This document shows, piece by piece, positions 55,327-64,000 of a stretch of DNA of 64,000 bases. The stretch covers positions 620,001-684,000 of the forward strand of contig NZ_SZUU01000001.1 of the NCBI RefSeq assembly GCF_019583405.1, written 5' to 3'. A program made the translations under genes and the position numbers. Position 1 is the stretch's first letter, and each line of letters opens with the position of its first letter. A model generated the notes under the pieces. That model was not told the DNA's origin and searched no databases. It saw only the letters and a program-made list of their open reading frames with translations. This DNA is from Bacteroides fragilis. GTDB lineage: Bacteria; Bacteroidota; Bacteroidia; Bacteroidales; Bacteroidaceae.

Positions 55327-56778
55327 TCATTTTTTAACCAATTCCGGTATTTTAAGTACAGTACCATACGGTACATTATTCGGATTCTTAATCACTCCCC
55401 GATTATGTTTAACGATATAGGGCCATAAATCTTTTGTACCATAAAACCGTAGAGATACCCTGGTCAGAGTTTCACCTTCTTTAATTGTATAAGTCGCCTT
55501 AGTACCGGTAATTGTATAATTCACTGAATCCGGCTTAACTGGGATTGACACTGTTTTAGTATTCTTTTCCCGGGATACCGATTTACTTTCTGAAGTTTTA
55601 TCTACTTTCTCCGATACATTGACATGCTCAGACATCGATTTTACCTCCTGTTGATTCGGAGTCTTTGCTACCACCTCAACAATAGTATCCGCTTTTGCAA
55701 TAGTATCCAATGGAATTTCCCGTATCGGTTCTTTTTTCTCTACTGCCTCTGTGGTTATTGACTGTTCCGATTCTTTTTTAGAAAACAAATCCGGATAATA
55801 AACAAAAGCTAATGCTGCACCGCAAAGCGACATAACAACTACTATAATCATTATTAAATAAGGAACAGGAGATTTTTGGTTTTCCGGTTTAACTTCCTTC
55901 TTTGGGCGCTTTTCCTTTTTTACAGGGATAGTCGATACTTCTGCTTTTTGAATCTCCCGTGCTATAATTTCTTCGGCAGTCAATTTAAGAGAACCTTCGT
56001 CTTCTATCACCTTTTTAAAATTATCTGTAATTTCTTGCCCTGTATCTCCAGTGAACTGGATTGGCTCTTCAGAATTTTCTACTACTTTATCCAATCCACC
56101 CTCTTCTCGAACCTCAGCAATGGATGAACCTTCTACTACAGCTTCACTACCTTTATGTATACTAACATCTTCAACTGTTTCAAGTATGTCAATATCATCT
56201 ACAACCTCTGTCCTTTCGGATCCCTTCATAACTTCCGGAACGTCTTCTGCAACTTCCACATCTGACAACACAACATTCTGCTCGTCTAAGGTTTCCGGTT
56301 CAATTTTCTCATTCGCCTCTGTTTCAATTGTTTTTTCCTCTGCTTTCGCTTCCTCTCTCTCTACAATCTCTGTTATTAACGGAGGCTCAGTTGTTTCGGA
56401 TACATTCCCTGATTCTTCCTCCAGTTCCTCTATTGGCGTATCTTCCAAGACTGTATTCTCATTCAGCACTACCGTTTCGAAATGTGAAAAAGGTCTATTT
56501 ATGATATCTCTTAAAGAAGGGTCAGGAGTAAAAGAAATCTTAGTATGCCCCTCTATTTTAATACGTTCACCTGTATTGACATTTACACTTTCCCGACTAT
56601 TGACCCCTATCAATTTGAATGTACCCAATCCTTTGATTTTCACATATTGATCAGTGTCCAGAGCTTGTTCTATCAACAAGAAAAACTCCCGGACGAAAAC
56701 ATCAGCATCTTCTTGAGAAACCTCATGTCTGTTAACCAGTAGTTCAACAAGATCTTGTATAGTCAACTTTTCATTCAT
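55327..56778 (-). CDS. Membrane-spanning HU-LysM fusion protein
   Basis: 483 residues. Residues 1-95 are an HU/IHF-like DNA-binding fold (GLGTFKLIGV, and the arm region SVNVNTGERIKI). Residues 105-280 are a highly acidic linker. A basic stretch KKEKRPKKEVK (287-297) precedes a transmembrane helix at 306-328, so by the positive-inside rule the HU part is cytoplasmic. After a second linker, residues 430-478 form a LysM domain (TYTIKEGETLTRVSLRFYG and IVKHNRG), expected to bind peptidoglycan in the periplasm. Transcribed with the HU gene, with which it overlaps by 8 bases. I know HU-like genes with long tails from Bacteroidetes but no established function. Confidence 0.85.
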   Translation of the reverse strand: MNEKLTIQDLVELLVNRHEVSQEDADVFVREFFLLIEQALDTDQYVKIKGLGTFKLIGVNSRESVNVNTGERIKIEGHTKISFTPDPSLRDIINRPFSHFETVVLNENTVLEDTPIEELEEESGNVSETTEPPLITEIVEREEAKAEEKTIETEANEKIEPETLDEQNVVLSDVEVAEDVPEVMKGSERTEVVDDIDILETVEDVSIHKGSEAVVEGSSIAEVREEGGLDKVVENSEEPIQFTGDTGQEITDNFKKVIEDEGSLKLTAEEIIAREIQKAEVSTIPVKKEKRPKKEVKPENQKSPVPYLIMIIVVVMSLCGAALAFVYYPDLFSKKESEQSITTEAVEKKEPIREIPLDTIAKADTIVEVVAKTPNQQEVKSMSEHVNVSEKVDKTSESKSVSREKNTKTVSIPVKPDSVNYTITGTKATYTIKEGETLTRVSLRFYGTKDLWPYIVKHNRGVIKNPNNVPYGTVLKIPELVKK

Positions 56779-57061
56779 ACGGAAATGTTTCTTTAAACTT
56801 ATCTTTTAATATAGGACTCGGCTTAAACGCCAGTACTAACTTGGGTGGAACCAACAGTCGCAACTTAGTGACGGGATTGATGACAATACGTTCTGCTTTC
56901 TTTTTTACCTCAAAAGTACCAAACCCCTGTATTCCTATAGCATTGCTTTCCTGCAATTCCTGAGTAATATCAGATAGCAGAGATGTTATCAGCTCAGAAG
57001 TATATTTTGTATTATACCCCAACCTGCGAGAAAGTTCAGAAGTAAATTCTTTATTATTCAA
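56771..57061 (-). CDS. HU-family DNA-binding protein
   Basis: 96 residues, one HU domain with IQGFGTFEVKKKAERI and an arm around VINPVTKLRLLVPP. It differs from ordinary HU by a less conserved arm tip. It is followed at once by the HU-LysM gene, with an 8-base overlap between stop and start regions. HU proteins work as dimers, so the two products may form heterodimers. It begins 76 bases after rimO and could be in the same transcript. Confidence 0.88.
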   Translation of the reverse strand: MNNKEFTSELSRRLGYNTKYTSELITSLLSDITQELQESNAIGIQGFGTFEVKKKAERIVINPVTKLRLLVPPKLVLAFKPSPILKDKFKETFPYE

Positions 57062-57137
57062 GATCCTACAATTTAAAAAAAATATGTTGCTATATTAATC
57101 AATCCAGATCAAAAAACAAATTCTTCAGGAAATATAT

Positions 57138-58436
57138 TTAAATTATTTCACCAAAAAGATCGAATTCATCGGAATCAATCACTTGTACTTGATAAAAGTT
57201 ACCAATCATCAAATTAACCCCTTCACGTTTTATCAAAACTTCAGGATCTACTTCCGGAGAATCAAACTCTGTACGCCCAATGTAATATCCACCCTCTATA
57301 CGATCAATAATGACTCTCATTTTTTGTCCAACTTTTGATGCACTTAATTCAGTAGAAATTCCCTGCTGAATAGTCATTAACTCATCCAATCGTGCCTGTT
57401 TTAGCTCCTGAGGAATAGAGTCTTCATAATTAGCCGCAGCATATGTTCCTTCTTCTTCTGAATAAGTAAAAGCCCCCATCCTATCAAAGCGCGCTTTACG
57501 TACAAACTCTTTCAATTCCTCAAAATCTTCTTCTGTCTCTCCTGGATGACCCACCATCAACGTCGTACGCAAATGGATTCCGGGAACTTCCTTACGAAAC
57601 TGTTCAATCAACCGATAAGTCTCCTTTTTCGTCACATGACGACGCATACGTTGCAGCATATTATCACTGATATGCTGTAATGCAATATCCATGTATTTAC
57701 ATACATTATCTCGTTCACGCATCACCCGGAACAACTCTTCAGGGAAATGTGCCGGATATGCATAATGTAAACGTATCCATTCTACACCCGGAATTTCAGA
57801 AATACGTTCGATCAACTCCGGAAGCATTTGCTTCTTATATAAATCCACTCCATAGTAAGTTAGTTCCTGAGCAATTACCTGAAACTCCTTTACACCATTG
57901 GAAACCAAATATCTCACCTCTTCCAGGATTTCTTCTATAGAACGAGATACATGTCGTCCTGTAATAATCGGTATAGCACAATAAGAGCATTTACGATCAC
58001 AACCCTCTGATATTTTCAGATAAGCATAATGATTAGGAGTGGTAAGAGTACGCTCAATATGAAGCTCCTCATGGTAAGCTTTACCCAAATCCTGTAACAA
58101 CCCCTTCCAATTGAATTTTCCATAAAACTTATCAACCTGAGGAATCTCAATCGCTAATTCCTTTAAATAACGTTCCGAAAGACAGCCCATTACAAAAAGT
58201 TTCTCCAAATTGCCTTCTTCTTTTTCTTGTGCAAACTCCAGAATCATATTAATCGATTCTTCTTTTGCATCACCGATAAAACCACAGGTATTAATAACAG
58301 CTATCTCTCCTGTCGGCTTTTCCGAGTCATGGGTTACATCATATCCGGCTTCTTCCAATTGACGCATCAACTGTTCTGAATCCACCAGGTTCTTTGAGCA
58401 CCCTAATGTTATGATATCTATAGTTTTTCTTTTCAT
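57138..58436 (-). CDS. rimO: Ribosomal protein S12 methylthiotransferase
   Basis: 432 residues. N-terminal UPF0004 domain with cysteines in GCSKNLVDSE, INTCGFIGDA and MGCLSERY, radical-SAM motif CDRKCSYC and a C-terminal TRAM domain (VIDSDEFDLFGEII). It methylthiolates the conserved aspartate of S12. Its start overlaps the ftsY stop by 4 bases (ATGA-type coupling). Confidence 0.95.
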   Translation of the reverse strand: MKRKTIDIITLGCSKNLVDSEQLMRQLEEAGYDVTHDSEKPTGEIAVINTCGFIGDAKEESINMILEFAQEKEEGNLEKLFVMGCLSERYLKELAIEIPQVDKFYGKFNWKGLLQDLGKAYHEELHIERTLTTPNHYAYLKISEGCDRKCSYCAIPIITGRHVSRSIEEILEEVRYLVSNGVKEFQVIAQELTYYGVDLYKKQMLPELIERISEIPGVEWIRLHYAYPAHFPEELFRVMRERDNVCKYMDIALQHISDNMLQRMRRHVTKKETYRLIEQFRKEVPGIHLRTTLMVGHPGETEEDFEELKEFVRKARFDRMGAFTYSEEEGTYAAANYEDSIPQELKQARLDELMTIQQGISTELSASKVGQKMRVIIDRIEGGYYIGRTEFDSPEVDPEVLIKREGVNLMIGNFYQVQVIDSDEFDLFGEII

Positions 58437-59392
58437 GCATTCTCTCCAAATAAGGAGTCTACAAATTCTTTCTTGCGGAACACCTGTAGGTCTTCCATAC
58501 CCTCACCCAATCCGATATATTTCACCGGAATCTTAAACTGATCTGAAATTCCGATAACAACGCCACCTTTTGCTGTCCCATCCAACTTGGTTATAGCCAT
58601 AGCAGTTACTTCTGTTGCAAGTGTGAATTGTTTTGCCTGCTCAAAGGCATTTTGTCCGGTCGAGCCATCAAGCACCAACAGCACCTCGTTCGGAGCATCA
58701 GGCACTACTTTCTTCATTACATTTTTAATTTTCGTCAGTTCGTTCATCAAGCCAACTTTATTGTGCAAACGTCCTGCCGTATCAATGATCACAACATCAG
58801 CGTTATTAGCTACTGCAGAACTTAATGTATCAAACGCAACAGAAGCCGGATCGGCCCCCATCTTTTGTTTAATGACTGGAACACCCACTCTTTCACCCCA
58901 TATCACCAATTGCTCCACAGCTGCTGCACGAAAAGTATCGGCTGCCCCCAAATATACAGATTTACTGGCTTTCTTAAATTGATAAGCCAGTTTACCAATA
59001 GTGGTTGTTTTACCAACTCCGTTTACACCCACCACCATAATAACATAAGGCTTTTTCTCTACCGGAACATCGAAATCGGCAACATCATCCGAATTATTTT
59101 CAGTCAGCAATGCAGCTATTTCTTCACGAAGAATCGAATTCAACTCTTGTGTATTTACATATTTATCTTCTGCTGCACGTTTTTCGATACGCTTGATGAT
59201 ATTAAGAGTAGTCTCTACCCCTACGTCCGATGTGATAAGTACCTCTTCCAGATTATCCAGCACTTCATCATCCACCTTCGATTTTCCGGCCACCGCACGG
59301 GCAATCTTGCTGAATACACTTTCTTTGGTTTTAGATAATCCTTTATCTAAAGTTTCCTTCTTTTCCTTTGAGAAAAAACTAAAAAATCCCAT
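58433..59392 (-). CDS. ftsY: Signal recognition particle receptor FtsY
   Basis: 319 residues. A short N-domain (1-95) without the long acidic A-domain of Escherichia coli, then the GTPase: GVNGVGKTTTIGKLA, DTFRAAAVEQL, IIDTAGRLHNK, TKLDGTAKGG, and GLGEGMEDLQVF. It guides SRP-bound ribosomes to the membrane. Its own -7 box is TATCTTTG at 59425-59432 (minus strand). Confidence 0.96.
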   Translation of the reverse strand: MGFFSFFSKEKKETLDKGLSKTKESVFSKIARAVAGKSKVDDEVLDNLEEVLITSDVGVETTLNIIKRIEKRAAEDKYVNTQELNSILREEIAALLTENNSDDVADFDVPVEKKPYVIMVVGVNGVGKTTTIGKLAYQFKKASKSVYLGAADTFRAAAVEQLVIWGERVGVPVIKQKMGADPASVAFDTLSSAVANNADVVIIDTAGRLHNKVGLMNELTKIKNVMKKVVPDAPNEVLLVLDGSTGQNAFEQAKQFTLATEVTAMAITKLDGTAKGGVVIGISDQFKIPVKYIGLGEGMEDLQVFRKKEFVDSLFGENA

Positions 59393-59424
59393 GATTACAA
59401 TTATTTGTATAATACATTATGCTA

Positions 59425-59432
59425 CAAAGATA
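59425..59432 (-). promoter_or_regulatory. Bacteroides -7 element for ftsY-rimO
   Basis: TATCTTTG on the minus strand, 32 bases before the ftsY ATG, downstream of the ribosomal-protein terminator. Confidence 0.55.
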
Positions 59433-59480
59433 TAATAAAACTGGCGTAAAGTAAAAAATGAAGCGAATAAAATTGGCAAA

Positions 59481-59517
59481 AAAAATCCCCTCAATGAATA
59501 TCAGTGAGAGGATTTTT
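59481..59517 (-). terminator. Terminator of the rpmB-rpmG-DUF4295 operon
   Basis: AAAAATCC (59481-59488) and GGATTTTT (59510-59517) with an inner imperfect TCA/TGA stem. The A-run gives T in the minus-strand transcript. Confidence 0.85.
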
Positions 59518-59541
59518 CGGATTGCTATTTATGCAACCGGC

Positions 59542-59700
59542 TTATTTCTTAAAAAAGTCTTGTACTTTTTCGTTAGAAACCATTTGTTCATCAAAAATGT
59601 AAGCTCCAGTTTTCGGAGATTTAACCATTTTGATAACCTTAGTATAAGCACGACCTTCTTTAGATCCTTCGTGCAAACTTGCTACTGTTTTCTTTGCCAT
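59542..59700 (-). CDS. DUF4295 family small protein
   Basis: 52 residues, too short for ordinary gene callers. It starts MAKKTVASLHEGSKEGRAYT and ends VQDFFKK. It is highly basic, and in Bacteroidetes this family is found as the third gene after rpmB and rpmG, as here. This suggests a ribosome-associated role, which is not proven. 19 bases separate it from rpmG. Confidence 0.9.
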   Translation of the reverse strand: MAKKTVASLHEGSKEGRAYTKVIKMVKSPKTGAYIFDEQMVSNEKVQDFFKK

Positions 59701-59719
59701 GGGTTATACTCTTTCTTTA

Positions 59720-59908
59720 TTATTTAATTTCTTTGTGTACTGTTACTCTTTTCAGAATTGGGTTGTATTTCTTCAACTCAAGTCTTTCAGTAGTATTCTT
59801 TCTGTTCTTAGTTGTGATATAACGAGATGTTCCCGGCATACCGCTATCTTTGTGTTCTGTGCATTCCAGAATCACCTGAACTCTATTACCTTTTGCTTTC
59901 TTTGCCAT
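59720..59908 (-). CDS. rpmG: 50S ribosomal protein L33
   Basis: 62 residues with [30 protein letters not shown] and [18 protein letters not shown]. The usual zinc cysteines of some L33 forms are missing; only one cysteine is present, so this is the non-zinc form. Part of the rpmB-rpmG-DUF4295 operon. Confidence 0.97.
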   Translation of the reverse strand: MAKKAKGNRVQVILECTEHKDSGMPGTSRYITTKNRKNTTERLELKKYNPILKRVTVHKEIK

Positions 59909-59934
59909 AATCAGTTTCTCCTCTTTTTAACGTT

Positions 59935-60195
59935 TTAGCCAACAACTTTAATGGTTTTCCAATCACAATACCCTTTGGCAACCGCATCATTCAAAGCAGC
60001 ATCCAAACCTTTTTTATTAATAATACGCAAACCAGCAGCACAGAGGCTCAAGCTGATCCAGCAGTCCTGTTCTACATAGTAGAACTTTTTGTTAAACAAG
60101 TTCAAATCAAAGGTTCTTTTAGTTCTTCTCTTTGAGTGTGAAACATTGTTGCCAATCATGGCTTTCTTTCCGGTAATTTGACAAATCTTCGACAT
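59935..60195 (-). CDS. rpmB: 50S ribosomal protein L28
   Basis: 86 residues with the L28 pattern [21 protein letters not shown] and [19 protein letters not shown]. First gene of the small ribosomal operon, 26 bases before rpmG. Confidence 0.97.
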   Translation of the reverse strand: MSKICQITGKKAMIGNNVSHSKRRTKRTFDLNLFNKKFYYVEQDCWISLSLCAAGLRIINKKGLDAALNDAVAKGYCDWKTIKVVG

Positions 60196-60316
60196 TTCTA
60201 TCTTATTTTTATAGTTTTAATCTATACTTCTTTCAAACAGAGCGCAAAGTAAGCACTTTTATGTATATAAAACAAGCATTTCCTAAATAAATTCACTATT
60301 CAACAGTAATTTTTCT

Positions 60317-61549
60317 TCATTTAATCAATTTTCGAAGCAATAGGAGGGCATTATTGCTTGCTCTCTCCACATTCATCTCTCTTCCACGATTAGTTTCCTG
60401 CTTCATAGTGCAAATTTCACTTTTATAGGCAGCAGCAATCCAAACCGTACCAACAGGCTTCTCTTCAGTCCCCCCACCGGGACCTGCAATTCCAGACGTA
60501 GCTACAGCACAGTCAGTTTTTAGCGCTTTCATCGCACCTTTTACCATTTCAATGACCGTTTCCTCACTTACCGCACCTCTTTTTTCAAGCGTTTCCATCG
60601 ATACACCCAGCAACTCCACCTTTACTCCATTGGCATACGCTACTATGCTTCCTTTAAAATACTCCGAACTTCCGGCAACCGAAGTGATGCGGGCTGCAAT
60701 GCTTCCACCAGTACAACTTTCTGCGGTAGAAAAAGTCAAATTCTTCTTCTTTAAAAGTTCGCCTATCAAAACTTCAATCGGAGTATCTTCCTCATCCAAA
60801 ATATCTTCTCCTAAAATTGCCTCAAGTTTGGCACTCTCAGTATTTACACAAGCTTCTACCTCGCTACGATTCTGCCCACGTCCCGTCAATCTTAAACGAA
60901 TCAAACCCGGTTTTGGTAAATAAGCCAATTTTAGACAAGCAGGCAATGCCATTTCCCAAGATTCCAATTTCTCAGCCAATACCGATTCGGGATAGTTTTG
61001 TACAGTAAATGTCCGATGAACAATTGCATCCGTACGAAACTTTGCACACAAACGTGGAATAACCTCTTCACTCATCACAGTGGTCATTTCCTGAGGAACT
61101 CCCGGCATAGAAACAAGTACCTTACCATCTTTCTCAAACCAACTGACAGAAGCACTTCCTACCCGATTATTAATAACGATACAATCCTCAGGTACCATTG
61201 CCTGACTTTTATTCAACGCATTCATCGGTATTTGTCCCGCCAATACCCGTTTTACGTTTTCAAAAACAGCCTCACTAAAGATCAGTCTGGTACCGAAGTA
61301 TTTGCAAAGAGTCTGTTTGGTAATATCATCTTTAGTGGGTCCCAAGCCCCCTGTCACTAGTACAATATTTGCCCTTTTCATCGAAGCATCTACAGCCTCA
61401 ATAATCTCCTCTGCCCGATCTCGTACAGACACGACACGAATCACCTCTATACCTACCCTATTTAATTCGCGCCCCATCCATGCCGAATTGGTATCAGTCA
61501 CTTGTCCTATCAACAGTTCATCACCAATAGTTATTATCTCCGCAAACAT
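60317..61549 (-). CDS. cinA: CinA-like protein (competence/damage-inducible family)
   Basis: 410 residues. N-terminal MoCF-like domain ([37 protein letters not shown]) and C-terminal PncC nicotinamide-nucleotide amidase domain ([35 protein letters not shown], and the [21 protein letters not shown] stretch). The two-domain form can hydrolyse NMN and ADP-ribose. Starts 7 bases after the tsaD stop, so the two are cotranscribed. Confidence 0.94.
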   Translation of the reverse strand: MFAEIITIGDELLIGQVTDTNSAWMGRELNRVGIEVIRVVSVRDRAEEIIEAVDASMKRANIVLVTGGLGPTKDDITKQTLCKYFGTRLIFSEAVFENVKRVLAGQIPMNALNKSQAMVPEDCIVINNRVGSASVSWFEKDGKVLVSMPGVPQEMTTVMSEEVIPRLCAKFRTDAIVHRTFTVQNYPESVLAEKLESWEMALPACLKLAYLPKPGLIRLRLTGRGQNRSEVEACVNTESAKLEAILGEDILDEEDTPIEVLIGELLKKKNLTFSTAESCTGGSIAARITSVAGSSEYFKGSIVAYANGVKVELLGVSMETLEKRGAVSEETVIEMVKGAMKALKTDCAVATSGIAGPGGGTEEKPVGTVWIAAAYKSEICTMKQETNRGREMNVERASNNALLLLRKLIK

Positions 61550-61556
61550 AGGACTC

Positions 61557-62576
61557 TTACAAAGTTACACGTGAATAAGCAGGCAATTCTATAGAGCAGA
61601 AATCTTTATCCTGATATTTAAAATATCCGGTGATAGCGATCATTGCGGCATTATCTGTAGTATAGCTGAACTTGGGAATAAAAATTTTCCAACCATATTT
61701 CTCTGCATGCTCACGAAAGGCATTACGCAAACCGTTATTAGCAGAAACACCGCCCGCTACAGCCACCTCATTAATTTTATATTGTTTGGATGCTTTACGG
61801 AGTTTATCCATCAAAATGTCTACTACCGTTGCTTCAAGCGAAGCTGCCAAATCATTCTTATGGTGTTCGATAAAATCGGGATCTTCTTTCATCCAATCAC
61901 GTAAAGAGTAAAGAAACGACGTTTTCAGTCCGCTAAAACTATAATCCAAACCAGAAATATGAGGTTTACTAAAAGTATAAGCCTTCGGATTGCCCTGACG
62001 TGCCAAACGGTCAATTATAGGCCCCCCCGGATAACCGAGTCCCATTACTTTCGAACATTTATCAATTGCTTCTCCGGCAGCATCATCAATAGTCTGCCCC
62101 AGAATCTCCATATCATTATATGCTTTCACCAATATAATTTGAGAATTACCTCCGGATACCAGCAAACAAAGGAATGGAAAATCGGGCTGTTCATTTGCTT
62201 CTCCTTCCTCTTTAATAAAATGCGCTAACACGTGTCCTGTCAGATGATTAACATCAATCATCGGGATATTTAATGAACGTGCAAAACCCTTTGCAAAAGA
62301 TACTCCAACCAGCAATGACCCCATCAACCCAGGCCCCCTTGTAAAGGCTACCGCACTCAGCTCTTCCTTGGTCACTCCTGCACGCTTCAACGCTTCATGC
62401 ACCACAGGTACTATATTCTGTTGGTGAGCACGCGATGCCAATTCCGGTACTACTCCACCATAAGCTTCGTGTACAGCCTGGCTAGATACCACATTCGATA
62501 ACAAATAACCATCTTTAATAACTGCAGCTGATGTATCGTCACAGGAAGATTCAATTCCTAATATAATTGTACTCAT
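61557..62576 (-). CDS. tsaD: tRNA N6-adenosine threonylcarbamoyltransferase
   Basis: 339 residues from [16 protein letters not shown]. The longer frame to 62603 runs into the -7 box and is rejected. The metal-binding histidines are in [11 protein letters not shown], and the sugar-kinase-like ATP site reads [10 protein letters not shown] and [14 protein letters not shown]. With TsaB, TsaC and TsaE it makes t6A37 on tRNAs. Confidence 0.96.
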   Translation of the reverse strand: MSTIILGIESSCDDTSAAVIKDGYLLSNVVSSQAVHEAYGGVVPELASRAHQQNIVPVVHEALKRAGVTKEELSAVAFTRGPGLMGSLLVGVSFAKGFARSLNIPMIDVNHLTGHVLAHFIKEEGEANEQPDFPFLCLLVSGGNSQIILVKAYNDMEILGQTIDDAAGEAIDKCSKVMGLGYPGGPIIDRLARQGNPKAYTFSKPHISGLDYSFSGLKTSFLYSLRDWMKEDPDFIEHHKNDLAASLEATVVDILMDKLRKASKQYKINEVAVAGGVSANNGLRNAFREHAEKYGWKIFIPKFSYTTDNAAMIAITGYFKYQDKDFCSIELPAYSRVTL

Positions 62577-62600
62577 ACGCTTTTTGATATTTAAACGATG

Positions 62601-62608
62601 CAAAAGTA
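62601..62608 (-). promoter_or_regulatory. Bacteroides -7 element for tsaD-cinA
   Basis: TACTTTTG on the minus strand, 24 bases before the ATG at 62576. It fixes the shorter tsaD start. Confidence 0.6.
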
Positions 62609-64000
62609 ATGATAAAAGTAGGATTCATAACGAACTATTTTATATTTTTGTTCTCAAAATCAAAACAACCGCCTATCAGAACGCTGAAGAAGACTGTACG
62701 TTGGGTTATCGGTATCATATTAGGTATATATATCGGAAGTATTATTTTGCTGAATATTCCTTTTATTCAGCGAAATATGACTACGTTTGTCACAAAAGAA
62801 CTATCCCGGACTTTGGGTACTGAACTGACTATCGGTAAGATAGACATTGGATTATTAAACCGTATCATTATAGATGACGTATTGCTCGATGATCGATCGG
62901 GCAAAGAAATGCTTAAAATCACCCGTCTCTCCGCCAAATTTGATATTATTCCTCTATTCAACGGAAAAATCGCAATCAGTAGTGTACAATTGTTTGGCTT
63001 TAACATCAACCTGAACAAACCTACTCCGAATGCAGATCCTAATTTCAAATTTGTCCTTGACGCATTTGCATCTAAAGACACAGTAAAAACAAGCAAGAAC
63101 CTTGATCTGCGGATCAACTCTATATTGATACGCCGTGGTAAATTAGCTTACGATGTACTGTCAGAAGAAGACACTCCCGGAAAGTTTAACCCCCAACATG
63201 TCAAATTGCATAATATCATTGCCAACATCTCGCTCAAAGCACTTCAGGGGGATTCGATCAATGCGGCTATCAAACGGCTGAGCGTAGACGAACAATCGGG
63301 CTTTGAACTGAGAAAGTTGAGCCTGAAAGTCATAGCTAATGACAGAGGCATGAAAATAGAGAATTTTGCTATAGAAATGCCAAGTACCGAAATGAAAATG
63401 GATACCATTCGGATGGAATATGATAGCTTGGGAGCACTCATGCATTTTGCCGATGAAGTCCGTTTCTCTTTCCGTACTCTACCATCATACGTAACCCTAA
63501 ATGATATTTCAGCTTTTGTTCCGGCACTATCCAACTTTAAAGAAAAATTGGATCTGAGCATTGATGTAGAAGGTACACTCAACCAGTTGAACTGTAAAAC
63601 GATAGAAATCAATGCAGGCGATAAATTCCGACTGAAGGGAGATGTCTCTTTGCAGGATCTATCACGCCCGCAAGATGCTTATGTCTACGGACATCTCGCC
63701 AATCTATCCGCTAATAACGAAGGAATCGGATTCTTGGTACGCAACCTAAGTCCGCATTACAATGGGGTTCCTCCTATTCTGCAACATTTAGGGAATGCTT
63801 CCTTCCACGGTGAAATATCAGGGTATTTCACAGATTTGGTCATGTACGGTCTGTTTCGTACCAACATTGGTTCTGTCCAAACCGACTTAAAGCTCAGTTC
63901 TGATAAAGCCAAAGCCCTGTTCTCCTATTCGGGAGGCGTGAAGACTACCGACTTCGAACTGGGACAGTTGCTGGATAACAAGCAACTGGGCAAAATCACC
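62609..64000 (+). CDS. tamB: TamB-like translocation/assembly protein (3' end missing)
   Basis: At least 464 residues, open to the end of the window. A short cytoplasmic N-terminus is followed by a transmembrane helix (VIGIILGIYIGSIILLNIPF, about 35-54). The rest is a long beta-rich segment with AsmA/TamB features: LTIGKIDIGLLNRIIIDDV, LFNGKIAISSVQLFGFNINL, LDLRINSILIRRGKLAYDV. TamB proteins span the periplasm and carry lipids or assist outer-membrane assembly. The ATG at 62609 is the only in-frame ATG before the transmembrane helix. A possible -7 box TATTTTTG at 62643-62650 lies after it, so a TTG start at 62648 cannot be excluded. The rest of the gene lies right of the window. Confidence 0.85.
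   Translation, partial: MIKVGFITNYFIFLFSKSKQPPIRTLKKTVRWVIGIILGIYIGSIILLNIPFIQRNMTTFVTKELSRTLGTELTIGKIDIGLLNRIIIDDVLLDDRSGKEMLKITRLSAKFDIIPLFNGKIAISSVQLFGFNINLNKPTPNADPNFKFVLDAFASKDTVKTSKNLDLRINSILIRRGKLAYDVLSEEDTPGKFNPQHVKLHNIIANISLKALQGDSINAAIKRLSVDEQSGFELRKLSLKVIANDRGMKIENFAIEMPSTEMKMDTIRMEYDSLGALMHFADEVRFSFRTLPSYVTLNDISAFVPALSNFKEKLDLSIDVEGTLNQLNCKTIEINAGDKFRLKGDVSLQDLSRPQDAYVYGHLANLSANNEGIGFLVRNLSPHYNGVPPILQHLGNASFHGEISGYFTDLVMYGLFRTNIGSVQTDLKLSSDKAKALFSYSGGVKTTDFELGQLLDNKQLGKIT

Noticed and set aside
62577..62603. Longer tsaD start
   Set aside because: It overlaps the -7 box at 62601-62608; family members start at [14 protein letters not shown].
62584..62823. 79-codon plus-strand frame at the tamB start
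   Set aside because: The TamB-like frame one base off has a transmembrane helix and family features and stays open to the window end.

Overview
The window is chromosomal DNA of a Bacteroides, most likely of the B. fragilis / B. thetaiotaomicron cluster. Indicators are the AT-rich sequence, promoters with the Bacteroides -7 element TAnnTTTG (sometimes with a -33 TTTG), a bacterial serine palmitoyltransferase, the complete Bat (aerotolerance) operon, pyrK/pyrD of the class 1B type, a DUF4295 gene beside rpmG and rpmB, and an Omp85-type patatin. The species cannot be settled from the sequence alone.

Layout. 1-2100: end of an ABC permease gene and its ATPase. 2100-2820: a decayed thioredoxin-like gene and terminators. 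2820-7503: serine palmitoyltransferase divergent from a lipid kinase, then aspS and a GtrA-like gene. 7582-10202 (minus): a DUF2148 protein followed by agmatine deiminase and N-carbamoylputrescine amidase. 10297-14906: a FetAB-type exporter, a small orphan, a VOC protein, a lipoprotein, a Nif3-like protein and a coiled-coil zinc-ribbon protein. 15143-20834: a complete RND efflux operon. 20835-23507: a repeat-rich convergent gap, a stand-alone HsdR-N-like nuclease domain, amn and holA. 23508-24710: an AT-rich stretch without genes that ends in a chain of overlapping promoters in front of an XRE regulator. 25239-30880: pyrK-pyrD, trmD, ligA, dapA. 30991-32793: one insertion sequence flanked by 43-bp direct repeats. 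32926-33187: three tRNA-Arg(ACG) genes. 33268-44621: patatin/Omp85 protein, htpG, clpC, a triple-palindrome element, gyrA and a TPR protein. 44878-46362: a universal stress protein and a small DNA-binding protein. 46572-55083: an eight-gene MoxR/DUF58/Bat operon. 55327-60195: a membrane-spanning HU-LysM protein, HU, rimO, ftsY, DUF4295, rpmG, rpmB. 60317-64000: cinA and tsaD, with a divergent TamB-like gene running off the window.

How the genes work together. Most of the window is housekeeping: translation, replication, proteostasis, pyrimidine and lysine synthesis. Envelope functions are numerous: sphingolipid synthesis, RND efflux, the Bat complex with two VWA proteins, the patatin/Omp85 protein and TamB. 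The HU-LysM gene stands out because one chain appears to join a DNA-binding domain in the cytoplasm to a peptidoglycan-binding domain in the periplasm, and it sits directly behind a second HU gene. The only clear mobile DNA is the insertion sequence between dapA and the tRNA genes.

All calls come from reading the sequence and from knowledge of the families; no database search was run. Start codons were moved where the longest open frame begins with TTG or runs through a recognisable promoter.
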